Source: Lysinibacter cavernae (GTDB lineage: Bacteria > Actinomycetota > Actinomycetes > Actinomycetales > Microbacteriaceae). From it: DNA of 64,000 nucleotides. The position numbers were made by a program, and so were the translations under genes. Below the pieces are notes generated by a model, which made no database searches, was not told the origin of the DNA, and saw only the letters and a list, made by a program, of their open reading frames with translations. The first letter of the stretch is position 1. Every line of letters begins with the position of its first letter. The DNA lies in NCBI RefSeq assembly GCF_011758565.1, contig NZ_JAAMOX010000004.1, forward strand, positions 1-64,000. Reading direction: 5' to 3'. Below are positions 1-8,103 of the stretch, piece by piece.

Positions 1-177
1 ATCGCGATCGCCAGACTCAATAGCCTCAACCAATTCGTAACACTCTTCAACAAGATACGGCACCAGCGAGGCATGGTCGTGCTGAGCATGCCATGGGCAC
101 TCGGTGCGAAGGCGATGCATCACCCCAACAAGCTCAATAGTGCTTTCACCGACCGGATTGCCATCCTGGTTTGTCAT
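1..177 (-). CDS. mazG: MazG-family nucleoside triphosphate pyrophosphohydrolase, 5' part only
   Basis: The reverse strand reads 59 codons from an ATG at 177 to the window edge, where the gene is cut. The visible N-terminus has the MazG pattern: a hydrophobic helix, then LRTECPWHAQHDHASL and YLVEECYELVEAI, which match the family's conserved CPWD..QTH.SL..YL.EE.YE..DAI segment. The EExxE acidic cluster is the Mg-binding part of the all-alpha NTP pyrophosphatase fold. The enzyme hydrolyses non-canonical or excess NTPs to NMP plus pyrophosphate. The usual Asp after CPW is His here. It diverges from nhaA. Family assignment is confident; the C-terminal half cannot be seen. Confidence 0.85.
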   Translation of the reverse strand, partial: MTNQDGNPVGESTIELVGVMHRLRTECPWHAQHDHASLVPYLVEECYELVEAIESGDRD

Positions 178-319
178 GTTTGCTCGCTTTCGTCGGCGAC
201 GGATGCGCGACCAACCAGCTGGCCGGCCGTCAGGCGCTCAGGCCCCACCGCTATAGTAGTTTCTGGTGAGTCGGGAAGCCTGGTCGACACAGACCACCCG
301 CGACCCCGAAAGGCAGCCA

Positions 320-1525
320 ATGAGCTTCCTCCGTTCAAACCGTACCTCCGCCGCACTCCTGCTCGCCGCAGCAGTCCTCGGTCTCGCCATAGCGAACAGT
401 CCGCTTGCGGATGCCGCACACAGCATCCAGCAAAGCCACATCGGTTGGCCTGGCATCGGCCTTGACCTCTCCGTCGGCCACTGGATCAGCGACGGCATCC
501 TCGCCATCTTTTTCTTCATCGTCGCCATCGAACTCAAACACGAGTTCACGGAGGGCGACCTCAATTCGGTTGGCAAAGCCATCCGGCCCGCCATCGCCGC
601 GCTCGGCGGCATTCTTGTCCCCATCGCAATCTACCTCGCCTTCACGTGGGGCAGCGGCTATGAGGGCGGCTGGCCTATCCCAACCGCGACTGACATCGCG
701 TTTGCGCTCGGCGTACTCGCTGTTGTTGGACGGGGCCTTCCCACAACCGTTCGAGCATTCCTGCTTGCGCTTGCTGTCCTCGATGACCTGGCCGGCATCC
801 TCTTCATCGCCGTGTTTTTTACCACCGGCGCGCAGATTGGTCTCATCCTGCTCGGCGCGCTGCTCGCGGTTCTCTTTGGATTCCTGAGCTGGCGGTACGC
901 AAGGCTCCGCCGCGATGCTGTGCGCCCATCGCAGACCCGACACAGGGGCCTCGAGTGGGTCCTTATCATTGGCATGGTCGCCGTCGGACTCGCCACGTGG
1001 TACGTCGTCTATCAGTCAGGCATCCACGCAACCATAGCCGGTGTCGCGCTCGGCTTTGCCATGCACCGCAAGCCGGCCCATCGCGCGCGTTACCTGATTG
1101 AGCCGTTCAGCAATGTGATCGTTCTCCCGCTCTTTGCGTTCTCGGCAGCGCTCGTCACTATCCCGTCGCTTGGCGAGACGCCGCTCGAAGCGCCGTTCTG
1201 GGGAATCATCGTCGCGCTTCCCGTCGGAAAGCTCATCGGAATTGTTGGGGCAACCCTGCTCGCCGACCGCATCCTTCGTTCCCGCCAAGCCCCCGTGCTT
1301 CGCTTTGGCGACATGATTGCGGCAGGGGCCCTCGGCGGGATCGGCTTTACCGTTTCGCTGCTCATGAACGATCTTGCGTTCGCCGACAACCGCGCCATAG
1401 CCGATCAGGGAGTGCTTGCCGTCATTATCGGTTCGGCCATCTCGATTGTGGTGTCAGTCTTCGTCGTCCGGTTGAGGGCACGCCACTATCGGGCGCTGAG
1501 GCTCAGCGAGAAGGACGCCGCCTAG
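320..1525 (+). CDS. nhaA: Na+/H+ antiporter NhaA
   Basis: About 401 residues with 11-12 hydrophobic segments, typical of NhaA, the electrogenic antiporter that exports Na+ for H+ across the cytoplasmic membrane in pH and salt homeostasis. The paired aspartates of the ion-binding site are present (AVLDDLAGI, about D155-D156), as is the upstream block GWPIPTATDIAFALGV. I chose ATG 320 because it is preceded by AAAGGC and begins directly before the first membrane helix. A GTG at 266 in frame would add 18 residues with no family support. The gene stands alone, divergent from mazG, and is followed by a small membrane protein gene. Confidence 0.93.
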   Translation: MSFLRSNRTSAALLLAAAVLGLAIANSPLADAAHSIQQSHIGWPGIGLDLSVGHWISDGILAIFFFIVAIELKHEFTEGDLNSVGKAIRPAIAALGGILVPIAIYLAFTWGSGYEGGWPIPTATDIAFALGVLAVVGRGLPTTVRAFLLALAVLDDLAGILFIAVFFTTGAQIGLILLGALLAVLFGFLSWRYARLRRDAVRPSQTRHRGLEWVLIIGMVAVGLATWYVVYQSGIHATIAGVALGFAMHRKPAHRARYLIEPFSNVIVLPLFAFSAALVTIPSLGETPLEAPFWGIIVALPVGKLIGIVGATLLADRILRSRQAPVLRFGDMIAAGALGGIGFTVSLLMNDLAFADNRAIADQGVLAVIIGSAISIVVSVFVVRLRARHYRALRLSEKDAA

Positions 1526-1635
1526 CACCCCAGATTGGCCGGGCACATCGTGTTTCGCATCCAACCTCAATCGTCCGCTGACTCGGGCGTTGGCGGCCGG
1601 CGAGTATTCGGGCGCATCCGTGGGACAATTGACGC

Positions 1636-1932
1636 ATGATGGTTGTTGGGGTTCTCTTCTTTGTTGGCGCGTTTGTGGCGATGTCGCTTTCGGTATTCGT
1701 GGCATCGAAGGCGAGCCCGTCAGTGAAGCTGCCGTGGATCAAGCAGCCGGCAGACGAACCGCGCCGCTCCTACCTGTTCAGGATGCTCGCGCTCCTGCTC
1801 GCCGTTGCGGGTTCGTTCACGCTCTCCCCCGAAATCGGCACGCTCGCGGTCGTCTTCCTCGCACTTTCGCTCCTCATCCCGATCCTCGTTGGCATTGGCC
1901 TGCACAACGCGCTGGTGGCGCGCAAAGGATAA
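1636..1932 (+). CDS. Small membrane protein of unknown function
   Basis: A 98-residue protein with a strongly hydrophobic N-terminal helix (residues about 2-24), a polar loop containing KLPWIKQPADEPRRS, and two further hydrophobic stretches (about 49-65 and 67-90), so three membrane segments are likely. It starts 110 bases after nhaA on the same strand. No clear Shine-Dalgarno precedes the ATG ATG pair at 1636. Codon use matches its neighbours and no opposite-strand gene competes. I do not recognise the family. Confidence 0.6.
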   Translation: MMVVGVLFFVGAFVAMSLSVFVASKASPSVKLPWIKQPADEPRRSYLFRMLALLLAVAGSFTLSPEIGTLAVVFLALSLLIPILVGIGLHNALVARKG

Positions 1933-1990
1933 TAACCACCGAAAAGCAACTCACCACACGATGCTGTTGGGTTCGTTGATCGGTCGGTGA

Positions 1991-2039
1991 GGCAACCGGC
2001 ATCCGGCATCCGGCATCCGGCAACCGGCAACCGGCAAGG
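1991..2039. repeat. Seven tandem heptamers GGCA(T/A)CC
   Basis: Seven back-to-back 7-bp units: GGCAACC, three GGCATCC, two GGCAACC and a final GGCAAGG. The array lies in the convergent intergenic space and ends 3 bases before the mfd stop codon. The unit contains GCATCC, the complement of GGATGC, a word that is unusually common in genes throughout this window. Confidence 0.9.
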
Positions 2040-2042
2040 ATG

Positions 2043-5000
2043 CTAGGAGGCGTCTTCAGCGTTAGTCGCGGCCGAGGCATCCGGCAGCTCTGGCAGGATG
2101 ACTTCGATGAGGTTACTCACCCAGTCGACCAGCTCGGTGCCCGCAAGCGTGATGCCGTGCGTCACTGGTAACGGAACTGTCATTGTGCCTGACGTATTCA
2201 CGTAGCGAGAACCCGGGTAGAGCCGCTGCATGCGAAGTTGGCGCGAGTCGGGGAGATCAACTCGTTCAACCTTGAGGTTTGGCCCGAGCACGATGACTTT
2301 GCTGAGCCCGTGCTTTGCCGCGCGGTGGCGAAGTCGAGAGACCTTGAGCAGGTTCTCAACCTCGGTTGGTGGGGTGCCGTAGCGGTCGGTGAGCTCTTCG
2401 ATGACCAGCGAAAGTTGATCGTCGGCCGCCCCAGCAGAGCTCGCCGTCGAGAACTTCTGGTACGCCTCAAGCCGCAAACGCTCGCTATCAACGTAGTCCT
2501 CTGGAATATGCGCGGCAACCGGCAGTTCGAGGTTGAGTTCGGTGATGCCTGCGGCAGTCTCGCCGCGGAACGTATTCACGGCCTCGCCAATCATGCGGAG
2601 GTACAGGTCAAATCCGACCCCAGCAATATGACCGGACTGTTCACCACCGAGCAGGTTTCCCGCGCCACGAATCTCAAGATCTTTGAGCGCGACCTGCATC
2701 CCGGAGCCGAGCTCGTTATTGGTTGCGATCGTTTCGAGTCGCTCGTGCGCCGTCTCGCTCAGCGGCTTCTCTTCGTCATACATGAAGTAGCCGTATGCCC
2801 GCTCTCGCCCACGACCGACACGGCCGCGCAACTGGTGAAGCTGGCTGAGGCCGTATTTGTCAGCCCTGTCGATAATGATCGTGTTGGCGTTTGCGATATC
2901 GAGCCCGGTCTCCACGATGGTTGTTGACACGAGAACATCAAATTTACGCTCCCAGAAATCAACAACGACCTGCTCAAGGGTCGCCTCCGACAGCTTGCCG
3001 TGGGCAACCGCGATCCGAGCCTCAGGCACCAGCTCGGCCAGATGAGCTGCGGTGCGAGTGATACTCGACACTCGGTTGTGCACAAAGAAGATCTGCCCTT
3101 CGCGCAGCAACTCGCGGCGGATGGCAGCGGCAATTTGGCGGTCGGAACGCGGGCCAACAAAGGTAAGAATGGGGTGCCGGTCCTCTGGCGGCGTGGCAAG
3201 CGTCGACATTTCGCGGATGCCGGTAACCGCCATCTCAAGCGTGCGCGGGATGGGGGTCGCACTCATCGCGAGGATGTCGACGTTAGTCTTGAGCTTCTTC
3301 AGCGAGTCCTTGTGTTCAACGCCAAAGCGCTGCTCTTCGTCGACAATTACAAGCCCGAGGTCTTTATAGACCACGTTGTCGGAGAGCAGGCGGTGGGTGC
3401 CGATCACAACATCCACTGAGCCATCGGCGAGCCCCTTGATGATTTCTCGAGCCTCTTTATCCGTCTGAAAACGGCTGAGCGCTCGAAGGTGAACGGGGAA
3501 TCCGGCGAAGCGGTCTTGGAACGTCTCAAGGTGCTGTTTCACGAGCAGGGTGGTTGGCACGAGGATTGCCACCTGCTTATTGTCTTGCACCGCCTTAAAC
3601 GCCGCGCGGATGGCGATCTCGGTCTTGCCGAAGCCCACGTCGCCGGACACGAGGCGATCCATCGGAATCGGGGATTCCATGTCGCGTTTCACGTCGTTAA
3701 TCGTTGTGAGTTGATCTGGCGTCTCGGCAAACGGGAAGGCCTCTTCGAGTTCCCGCTGCCACGGGGTGTCTGGGGAGAAAGCAAACCCGCGGCTTGCCAT
3801 GCGGGCCGAATAGAGCTTGACAAGCTCAACCGCGATGTCTCGAACCGCCTTGCGCGCTTTGCCCTTGGCCGCTGACCAGTCTGAACCGCCCATCTTGCTC
3901 AGTGCGGGGGCTTCGCCGCCAACATAGCGAGACAGCTGATCGAGCTGATCGGTAGGAACAAACAGCTTGTCAGCCGGGTAGCCGCGCTTTGAGGGCGCAT
4001 ACTCAAGCGCAAGGTACTCACGAAGCGCCTTCGTAGCGTTGCGGCCGGACCCCGTCGTAATTTCGCGCTGCGTCAGCTCTATAAACCGGCCGATGCCGTG
4101 CGTGTCATGCACGACGTAGTCGCCGGCAGCGAGCTGCAGCGGGTCAACGACGTTTTTGCTGCGGCTCGCAAGCTTCTTCACCTGTCCGGCCTGGTAGGTG
4201 GCGCTTCGGCCGAAGAACTCGGCCTCCGTGAGCAGGGCGAACTGTGCTTCTCCGCTCACAAATCCGTGATCGAGGGTGCTCGTGACAAGTGAGGCCACCG
4301 ATGCGTCTGGCGCCGACTCGAGGGAGGCAAGCAGCCGACCAGCAACTTCGTGCCCGGACAGCACGTCGCGCACACGCTCGATGGTGCCCTGTCCCTGCGC
4401 TGTGATGACAACGCGCCAGCCCTCGCGGAGCTGCTGCGCAACGTATTCAACCGCGCCGTCGATGCTGCCCTGGAAACTGGGCACTGCCTCAGCCTGCACG
4501 CGCACGTAACCGTCGTCTTCATCGGTGATGGGGTCGGCCTCATCGCGCTGGTACGAACTCATCGTCCACCATGGGCGGTCGCCGCGGGCACCCTTCAGCG
4601 TGTTGAGCGTCAGAAAGTCTCCGGCGGAAAGATCGATCGGGGCCTCGGCACCCGCTGTCGCTGCACTCCAGGCAGCCGCGAGGAACTCGCGGTTCGTTTC
4701 GGCGAGGCTCACCGCACGCGTGGCGACCCGCTCGGGAGCGATCACCGCGATTGCGGCCTCGGCCGGCAAGTAATGAGTGACAGGGACGAGGCGCTCAACA
4801 AGCGCGGGGGTCAGGCTTTCCATGCCCTCTGCTGGGATGCCCTCGGCAACCTTCTCCAACATGGTTGCAAGATTTGGAAACTCGCCCTGCATCTCGCGGG
4901 CCCGCTGCCGCACACCGGCATCGAGCAAAAGCTCACGGCTCGGCGCAAGCACCGCCTCTGCAACCTCAACGGGCAAACTTCGCTGGTCGGCAACCGAGAA

Positions 5001-5642
5001 GGCGCGGATCTCTTCGACCTCGTCACCAAAGAACTCGATTCGATACGGATGCTCGGCAACCGGCGAGAACACGTCGAGCTGACCGCCGCGCACCGAGAAT
5101 TCGCCTCGGCGAGTGACCATATCGACACGGGAATATGCAAGCGCGACCAAACGCTCACTGACCTCGCCAAGGTTGTAATCGCGCTGGCCAACCACAAAGT
5201 GCAGCGGCTCGACCGAAAGCAGGTTGTCGGCGAGCGGCTGCAGCGCCGCACGAACCGCGCTCACAACGATGAGGTGATTGCCGTTCTCTGGTGCCCAGTT
5301 GTGCATGGCACGAAGCGCGGCAAGGCGCTTACCCACGGTTTCGGGGCTCGGGCTGAGTCGTTCGTGAGGCAGCGTCTCCCACGCGGGAAACTCAACGATG
5401 GTTGATCCTGGCAGAAGGGATTCGAGCGACAGTCTGAGGCTCTCCGACTCGCGACTGGTGGCCGTGACCAAAAACAGGGAGGACGCAGGCGAATCGGCAG
5501 AGCGGCCTTCGAGGAGCCCGGCAAGAAGCGGAGCACGCAGCCCTTCCGCAAGCGAGAAGTCGGCGTCTTCGGATGTATAGCTGAGGGCCCGCTGAAAGCT
5601 CTCGGAATCGGTCAGTGCGGCAAGAATTCCCTGAAGAGTCAC
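2043..5642 (-). CDS. mfd: Transcription-repair coupling factor Mfd
   Basis: A 1199-residue protein, normal length for Mfd. It is the DNA translocase that removes RNA polymerase stalled at lesions and recruits the UvrABC excision machinery. Visible in order: an N-terminal UvrB-like region, a CarD-like RNAP-interaction domain (GDYVVHDTHGIGRF, about residue 510), RecG-like helicase motifs with Walker A GDVGFGKTEIA (about 669) and the DEEQ box VIVDEEQRFGVEHK (about 770), then SATPIPRTL, a second helicase lobe with QLRGRVGRGRERAYGY, and a C-terminal TRCF domain. It is followed downstream by the heptamer array. A separate promoter is likely since 109 bases separate it from pth. Confidence 0.97.
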   Translation of the reverse strand: MTLQGILAALTDSESFQRALSYTSEDADFSLAEGLRAPLLAGLLEGRSADSPASSLFLVTATSRESESLRLSLESLLPGSTIVEFPAWETLPHERLSPSPETVGKRLAALRAMHNWAPENGNHLIVVSAVRAALQPLADNLLSVEPLHFVVGQRDYNLGEVSERLVALAYSRVDMVTRRGEFSVRGGQLDVFSPVAEHPYRIEFFGDEVEEIRAFSVADQRSLPVEVAEAVLAPSRELLLDAGVRQRAREMQGEFPNLATMLEKVAEGIPAEGMESLTPALVERLVPVTHYLPAEAAIAVIAPERVATRAVSLAETNREFLAAAWSAATAGAEAPIDLSAGDFLTLNTLKGARGDRPWWTMSSYQRDEADPITDEDDGYVRVQAEAVPSFQGSIDGAVEYVAQQLREGWRVVITAQGQGTIERVRDVLSGHEVAGRLLASLESAPDASVASLVTSTLDHGFVSGEAQFALLTEAEFFGRSATYQAGQVKKLASRSKNVVDPLQLAAGDYVVHDTHGIGRFIELTQREITTGSGRNATKALREYLALEYAPSKRGYPADKLFVPTDQLDQLSRYVGGEAPALSKMGGSDWSAAKGKARKAVRDIAVELVKLYSARMASRGFAFSPDTPWQRELEEAFPFAETPDQLTTINDVKRDMESPIPMDRLVSGDVGFGKTEIAIRAAFKAVQDNKQVAILVPTTLLVKQHLETFQDRFAGFPVHLRALSRFQTDKEAREIIKGLADGSVDVVIGTHRLLSDNVVYKDLGLVIVDEEQRFGVEHKDSLKKLKTNVDILAMSATPIPRTLEMAVTGIREMSTLATPPEDRHPILTFVGPRSDRQIAAAIRRELLREGQIFFVHNRVSSITRTAAHLAELVPEARIAVAHGKLSEATLEQVVVDFWERKFDVLVSTTIVETGLDIANANTIIIDRADKYGLSQLHQLRGRVGRGRERAYGYFMYDEEKPLSETAHERLETIATNNELGSGMQVALKDLEIRGAGNLLGGEQSGHIAGVGFDLYLRMIGEAVNTFRGETAAGITELNLELPVAAHIPEDYVDSERLRLEAYQKFSTASSAGAADDQLSLVIEELTDRYGTPPTEVENLLKVSRLRHRAAKHGLSKVIVLGPNLKVERVDLPDSRQLRMQRLYPGSRYVNTSGTMTVPLPVTHGITLAGTELVDWVSNLIEVILPELPDASAATNAEDAS

Positions 5643-5751
5643 CAGATAATCTTAGCTCTCGCCGCTGACACTGGCCGAGCAGGCTTCACGCCGGCACGGT
5701 ATCCAAGATCAGGGAAGACGGCAGCTGCCCCACGAAATGAGGATGTTGGGC

Positions 5752-6399
5752 TTAGGCCCGTGGAGCGTGGAACCGCTGCTGCGCCTCAAGCAGGCCGCTC
5801 TCGACAACCGTTTCAACGGCATCCGCTGCGTCGACCAGCAGCGAGGGAAGTGATTGACGCTCGGTGCTGCCAAACTCGCGCAGCACATAGTCTGCGGGAT
5901 CTTGGCGTCCAGGAGGGCGGCCGATACCAACACGCACGCGCGTAAAATCGGGGCTGTTCGCGGCCTTGGCGATGTCGCGAAGGCCGTTATGGCCTCCGTG
6001 TCCGCCGCCGGTTTTGAGCTTGATCGTGTCAAAATCGATGTCGAGTTCGTCGTGCACCACAATGAGCCGATCAACGCCGAGCGAGTAGTACTGCAGCAGG
6101 GCGGCGACGGGACCACCCGAAACGTTCATGAAGCTGTTTGGTTTTGCCAGCACAACCTTTGGGCCGCCTGGTCGCAGACGCCCCTCTGCCACCATGGCAT
6201 TGGCTTTATGCCGCGAAAACTGAGATCCGATGCGCGAGGCAAGCTCGTCGAGCGCCATCTGCCCAACGTTGTGCCTGGTCTTCTCGTATTTGGGGCCGGG
6301 ATTCCCCAGCCCAACTACCAGCCACGTGTCGCCCACGGCATCCTCTTCTGTCTCTTGGTTAACGGGTCGAGCCCGCCGGAACAGGTCGCGAAAACTCAC
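5752..6399 (-). CDS. pth: Peptidyl-tRNA hydrolase
   Basis: 215 residues. Pth cleaves peptidyl-tRNAs released from ribosomes and recycles the tRNA in the cytoplasm. The family motifs are intact: [20 protein letters not shown] with the catalytic His, [13 protein letters not shown] with the conserved Asn, VHDELD with the catalytic Asp, and [13 protein letters not shown]. About 25 residues precede the usual start near [11 protein letters not shown], so the N-terminus is extended compared with most Pth proteins unless translation begins at an internal codon. It lies downstream of rplY on the same strand with a 53-base gap, a common pairing in bacteria. Confidence 0.96.
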   Translation of the reverse strand: MSFRDLFRRARPVNQETEEDAVGDTWLVVGLGNPGPKYEKTRHNVGQMALDELASRIGSQFSRHKANAMVAEGRLRPGGPKVVLAKPNSFMNVSGGPVAALLQYYSLGVDRLIVVHDELDIDFDTIKLKTGGGHGGHNGLRDIAKAANSPDFTRVRVGIGRPPGRQDPADYVLREFGSTERQSLPSLLVDAADAVETVVESGLLEAQQRFHAPRA

Positions 6400-6438
6400 G
6401 ATAGTTCCGACGGGCTCGGCACGATGATGCGGTTCTTA

Positions 6439-6466
6439 CTGAAGGTCAGTGACTACTGAACTTCAG
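6439..6466. other. Inverted repeat over the rplY stop codon
   Basis: Arms CTGAAGGTCAGT (6439-6450) and ACTGAACTTCAG (6455-6466) pair at 11 of 12 positions around a 4-base loop and include the rplY stop codon. No T-run follows on the minus strand, so it is more likely an mRNA 3' hairpin in the rplY-pth transcript than a complete intrinsic terminator. Confidence 0.6.
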
Positions 6467-7055
6467 CTGCCTCTGCGGCTGCGTCTGCAGCGTCGTCAGC
6501 AGCGGTGTTCGAGCGAGGAAGCACGATGTTCACGATGAGCAGGTCGCCCTCGTCGGCAAGCTTTGCGCCAACAGGGAGCTCAACGTTGCTTGCGTGGATC
6601 TGCTTGCCCTCTTCGAGTCCCTCAACGTTGACAACAACGCTCTCAGGGATGTTGGTTGCCTCAACGAGCAGGCGGAGCGTGTTGAGCTCAAGCATCGCAA
6701 GGGTACCTGGGTAAGGCTCGCCAACAACGTGGACAGGAACCTCAGCCTCAACGAGCTCACCCTTCTTCACAACGATGAGGTCGATGTGCTCGATGATCTG
6801 GCGAACTGGGTCGCGCTGAACGTCCTTGACCAGTGCGAGCTGGTCGGTGCCCTCGATGTCGAGCGTCAGAACAGCGTTGGCCTTACGGATGATGAGGGCA
6901 ACCTCGTGTCCAGGAAGGGTAACGTGCTGTGGCTCGGTGCCGTGGCCGTAGATAACAGCAGGGATCTTGCCGGTGGCGCGGATCTTGCGAGCCGCTCCCT
7001 TGCCGAAGCTGTTGCGCAGTTCTGCGCTGACTTTGTTCGTCGTGTCGTTGCTCAT
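6453..7055 (-). CDS. rplY: 50S ribosomal protein L25 / general stress protein Ctc
   Basis: 200 residues with the two-domain Ctc form: an N-terminal 5S rRNA-binding L25 domain (LRNSFGKGAARKIRATGKIPAVIYG, stated here in part as GKGAARKIRATGKIPAVIYG) and a C-terminal TL5 beta domain (about 95-185), followed by an Ala/Asp/Glu-rich tail. It binds 5S rRNA in the large subunit. A clear Shine-Dalgarno GAGGAGAAACAC precedes the ATG at 7055. It is probably cotranscribed with pth downstream. Confidence 0.96.
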   Translation of the reverse strand: MSNDTTNKVSAELRNSFGKGAARKIRATGKIPAVIYGHGTEPQHVTLPGHEVALIIRKANAVLTLDIEGTDQLALVKDVQRDPVRQIIEHIDLIVVKKGELVEAEVPVHVVGEPYPGTLAMLELNTLRLLVEATNIPESVVVNVEGLEEGKQIHASNVELPVGAKLADEGDLLIVNIVLPRSNTAADDAADAAAEAAEVQ

Positions 7056-7288
7056 GTGTTTCTCCTCGGGCAGGGCCCGTATCGTTTGGAGCCGATGAGG
7101 CTCATGGTCTGTTATTCAACTCGCGCCGGTCGCAGCGTGAGGAAAGACTTCCGCCTCACCCACCGCGTCGATAACGGATGCCGGTCACACCAACATCCCT
7201 CGCCGAAGTACAGGTGAGAGTTTACACGAGTTCTCTGCTTAAGACGACGGCACCGGCATAGACCGCTCTGGCCGCACGCTCAGCGGAG

Positions 7289-7975
7289 TTACACTCGCGG
7301 CTCAACAAACGCTTCCGGCCCAGCCGTTCCGCCAACAGCCGCGACCAATCGCTCGCGCGCACGGGCAAGGTGCTCGTCGAGCAGGCAGGCAACGGCATCC
7401 GCTTCGCCCGCACGAATAAGGCGAAGGATCTCTTCGTGTTCGGCACAGATCAGCTTGGGATCAAGCAGCCCTCGTCCCTGCACCTGGGTCATGCAGACAC
7501 GCACCTCGCTGACAAGAGAGTTGTACATCTTGCTGGTTCGTGCGCTCCCAAGCGCATCGATGAGGCTTGTGTGGAACCGCATGTCCGGCTCAACGATACT
7601 GAGCGCGTTCTCCGAATCGAGGGTTTCCGCAATCTCCCTGTTGGCCTCGGCGGCAGCCTCCGGCGCGAATTTTCGGGCGGCAAGGCGACGGAGCACTTCC
7701 GTCTCGAGGTACGCCCTTGTCAGATAGATATCCCGCACATCCTCTGGCCCGAGCTCGGGCACCCGTGCCGTCTTATGAGCGCCACGAACAAGGAGCCCTT
7801 CGGCGACGATCTTTTCAATAGCCCCCTTTGCGGTGGGGCGAGATACGTCGTAGGTCTGCGCGATGTCGGCCTCGGTAAAGGCGGTTCCTCCGGGAAACTC
7901 GGCCGCGTAGAGCCTGCCCCGCAGGTCTTCCGCAACGGCATCCACTATGGATGTTGCCACCACTCGACGGTTCAT
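7289..7975 (-). CDS. GntR/FCD-family regulator, probable lactate regulator LldR
   Basis: 228 residues: an N-terminal GntR winged helix (about 1-70, with FTEADIAQTYDVSRPTAKGAIEKI) and a helical FCD ligand-binding domain with the metal-site pattern of FadR-like sensors (MRFHTSLIDALGS, and AEHEEILRLIRAGEADAV with its His). Such proteins bind DNA as dimers and release on binding a small carboxylate. It is divergent from lldP, and the shared intergenic region has a site matching the LldR consensus TNGTNNNACNA. I infer that it controls the lactate genes next to it. GntR/FCD membership is certain; the effector is inferred from context. Confidence 0.88.
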   Translation of the reverse strand: MNRRVVATSIVDAVAEDLRGRLYAAEFPGGTAFTEADIAQTYDVSRPTAKGAIEKIVAEGLLVRGAHKTARVPELGPEDVRDIYLTRAYLETEVLRRLAARKFAPEAAAEANREIAETLDSENALSIVEPDMRFHTSLIDALGSARTSKMYNSLVSEVRVCMTQVQGRGLLDPKLICAEHEEILRLIRAGEADAVACLLDEHLARARERLVAAVGGTAGPEAFVEPRV

Positions 7976-8038
7976 GAAGTCCTTACGCTAGCTCGCAGAT
8001 TCCCATCTTCTCAGAGAATGCATGCCAACAGGATTTGC

Positions 8039-8073
8039 TACTCAAGTATGTTTGTATGACAAGATTACTCAAG
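8039..8073. promoter_or_regulatory. Putative LldR-type operator between regulator and lldP
   Basis: TTGTATGACAA at 8052-8062 is a palindrome fitting the FCD-regulator consensus TNGTNNNACNA known for LldR/FadR-like proteins. It is flanked symmetrically by two direct copies of TACTCAAG (8039-8046 and 8066-8073). It lies 42 bases upstream of the lldP ATG and 77 bases from the divergent regulator start, so it could control both. Confidence 0.65.
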
Positions 8074-8103
8074 AACGCAACGACGCTACCCTGAGGACCC
8101 CCC

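Noticed and set aside
1991-2039. Heptamer array as a CRISPR
   Set aside because: Units are 7 bp without spacers and no cas gene is present.
4350-5405. Plus-strand frame of 351 codons within mfd
   Set aside because: Antisense shadow of mfd without a family signature.
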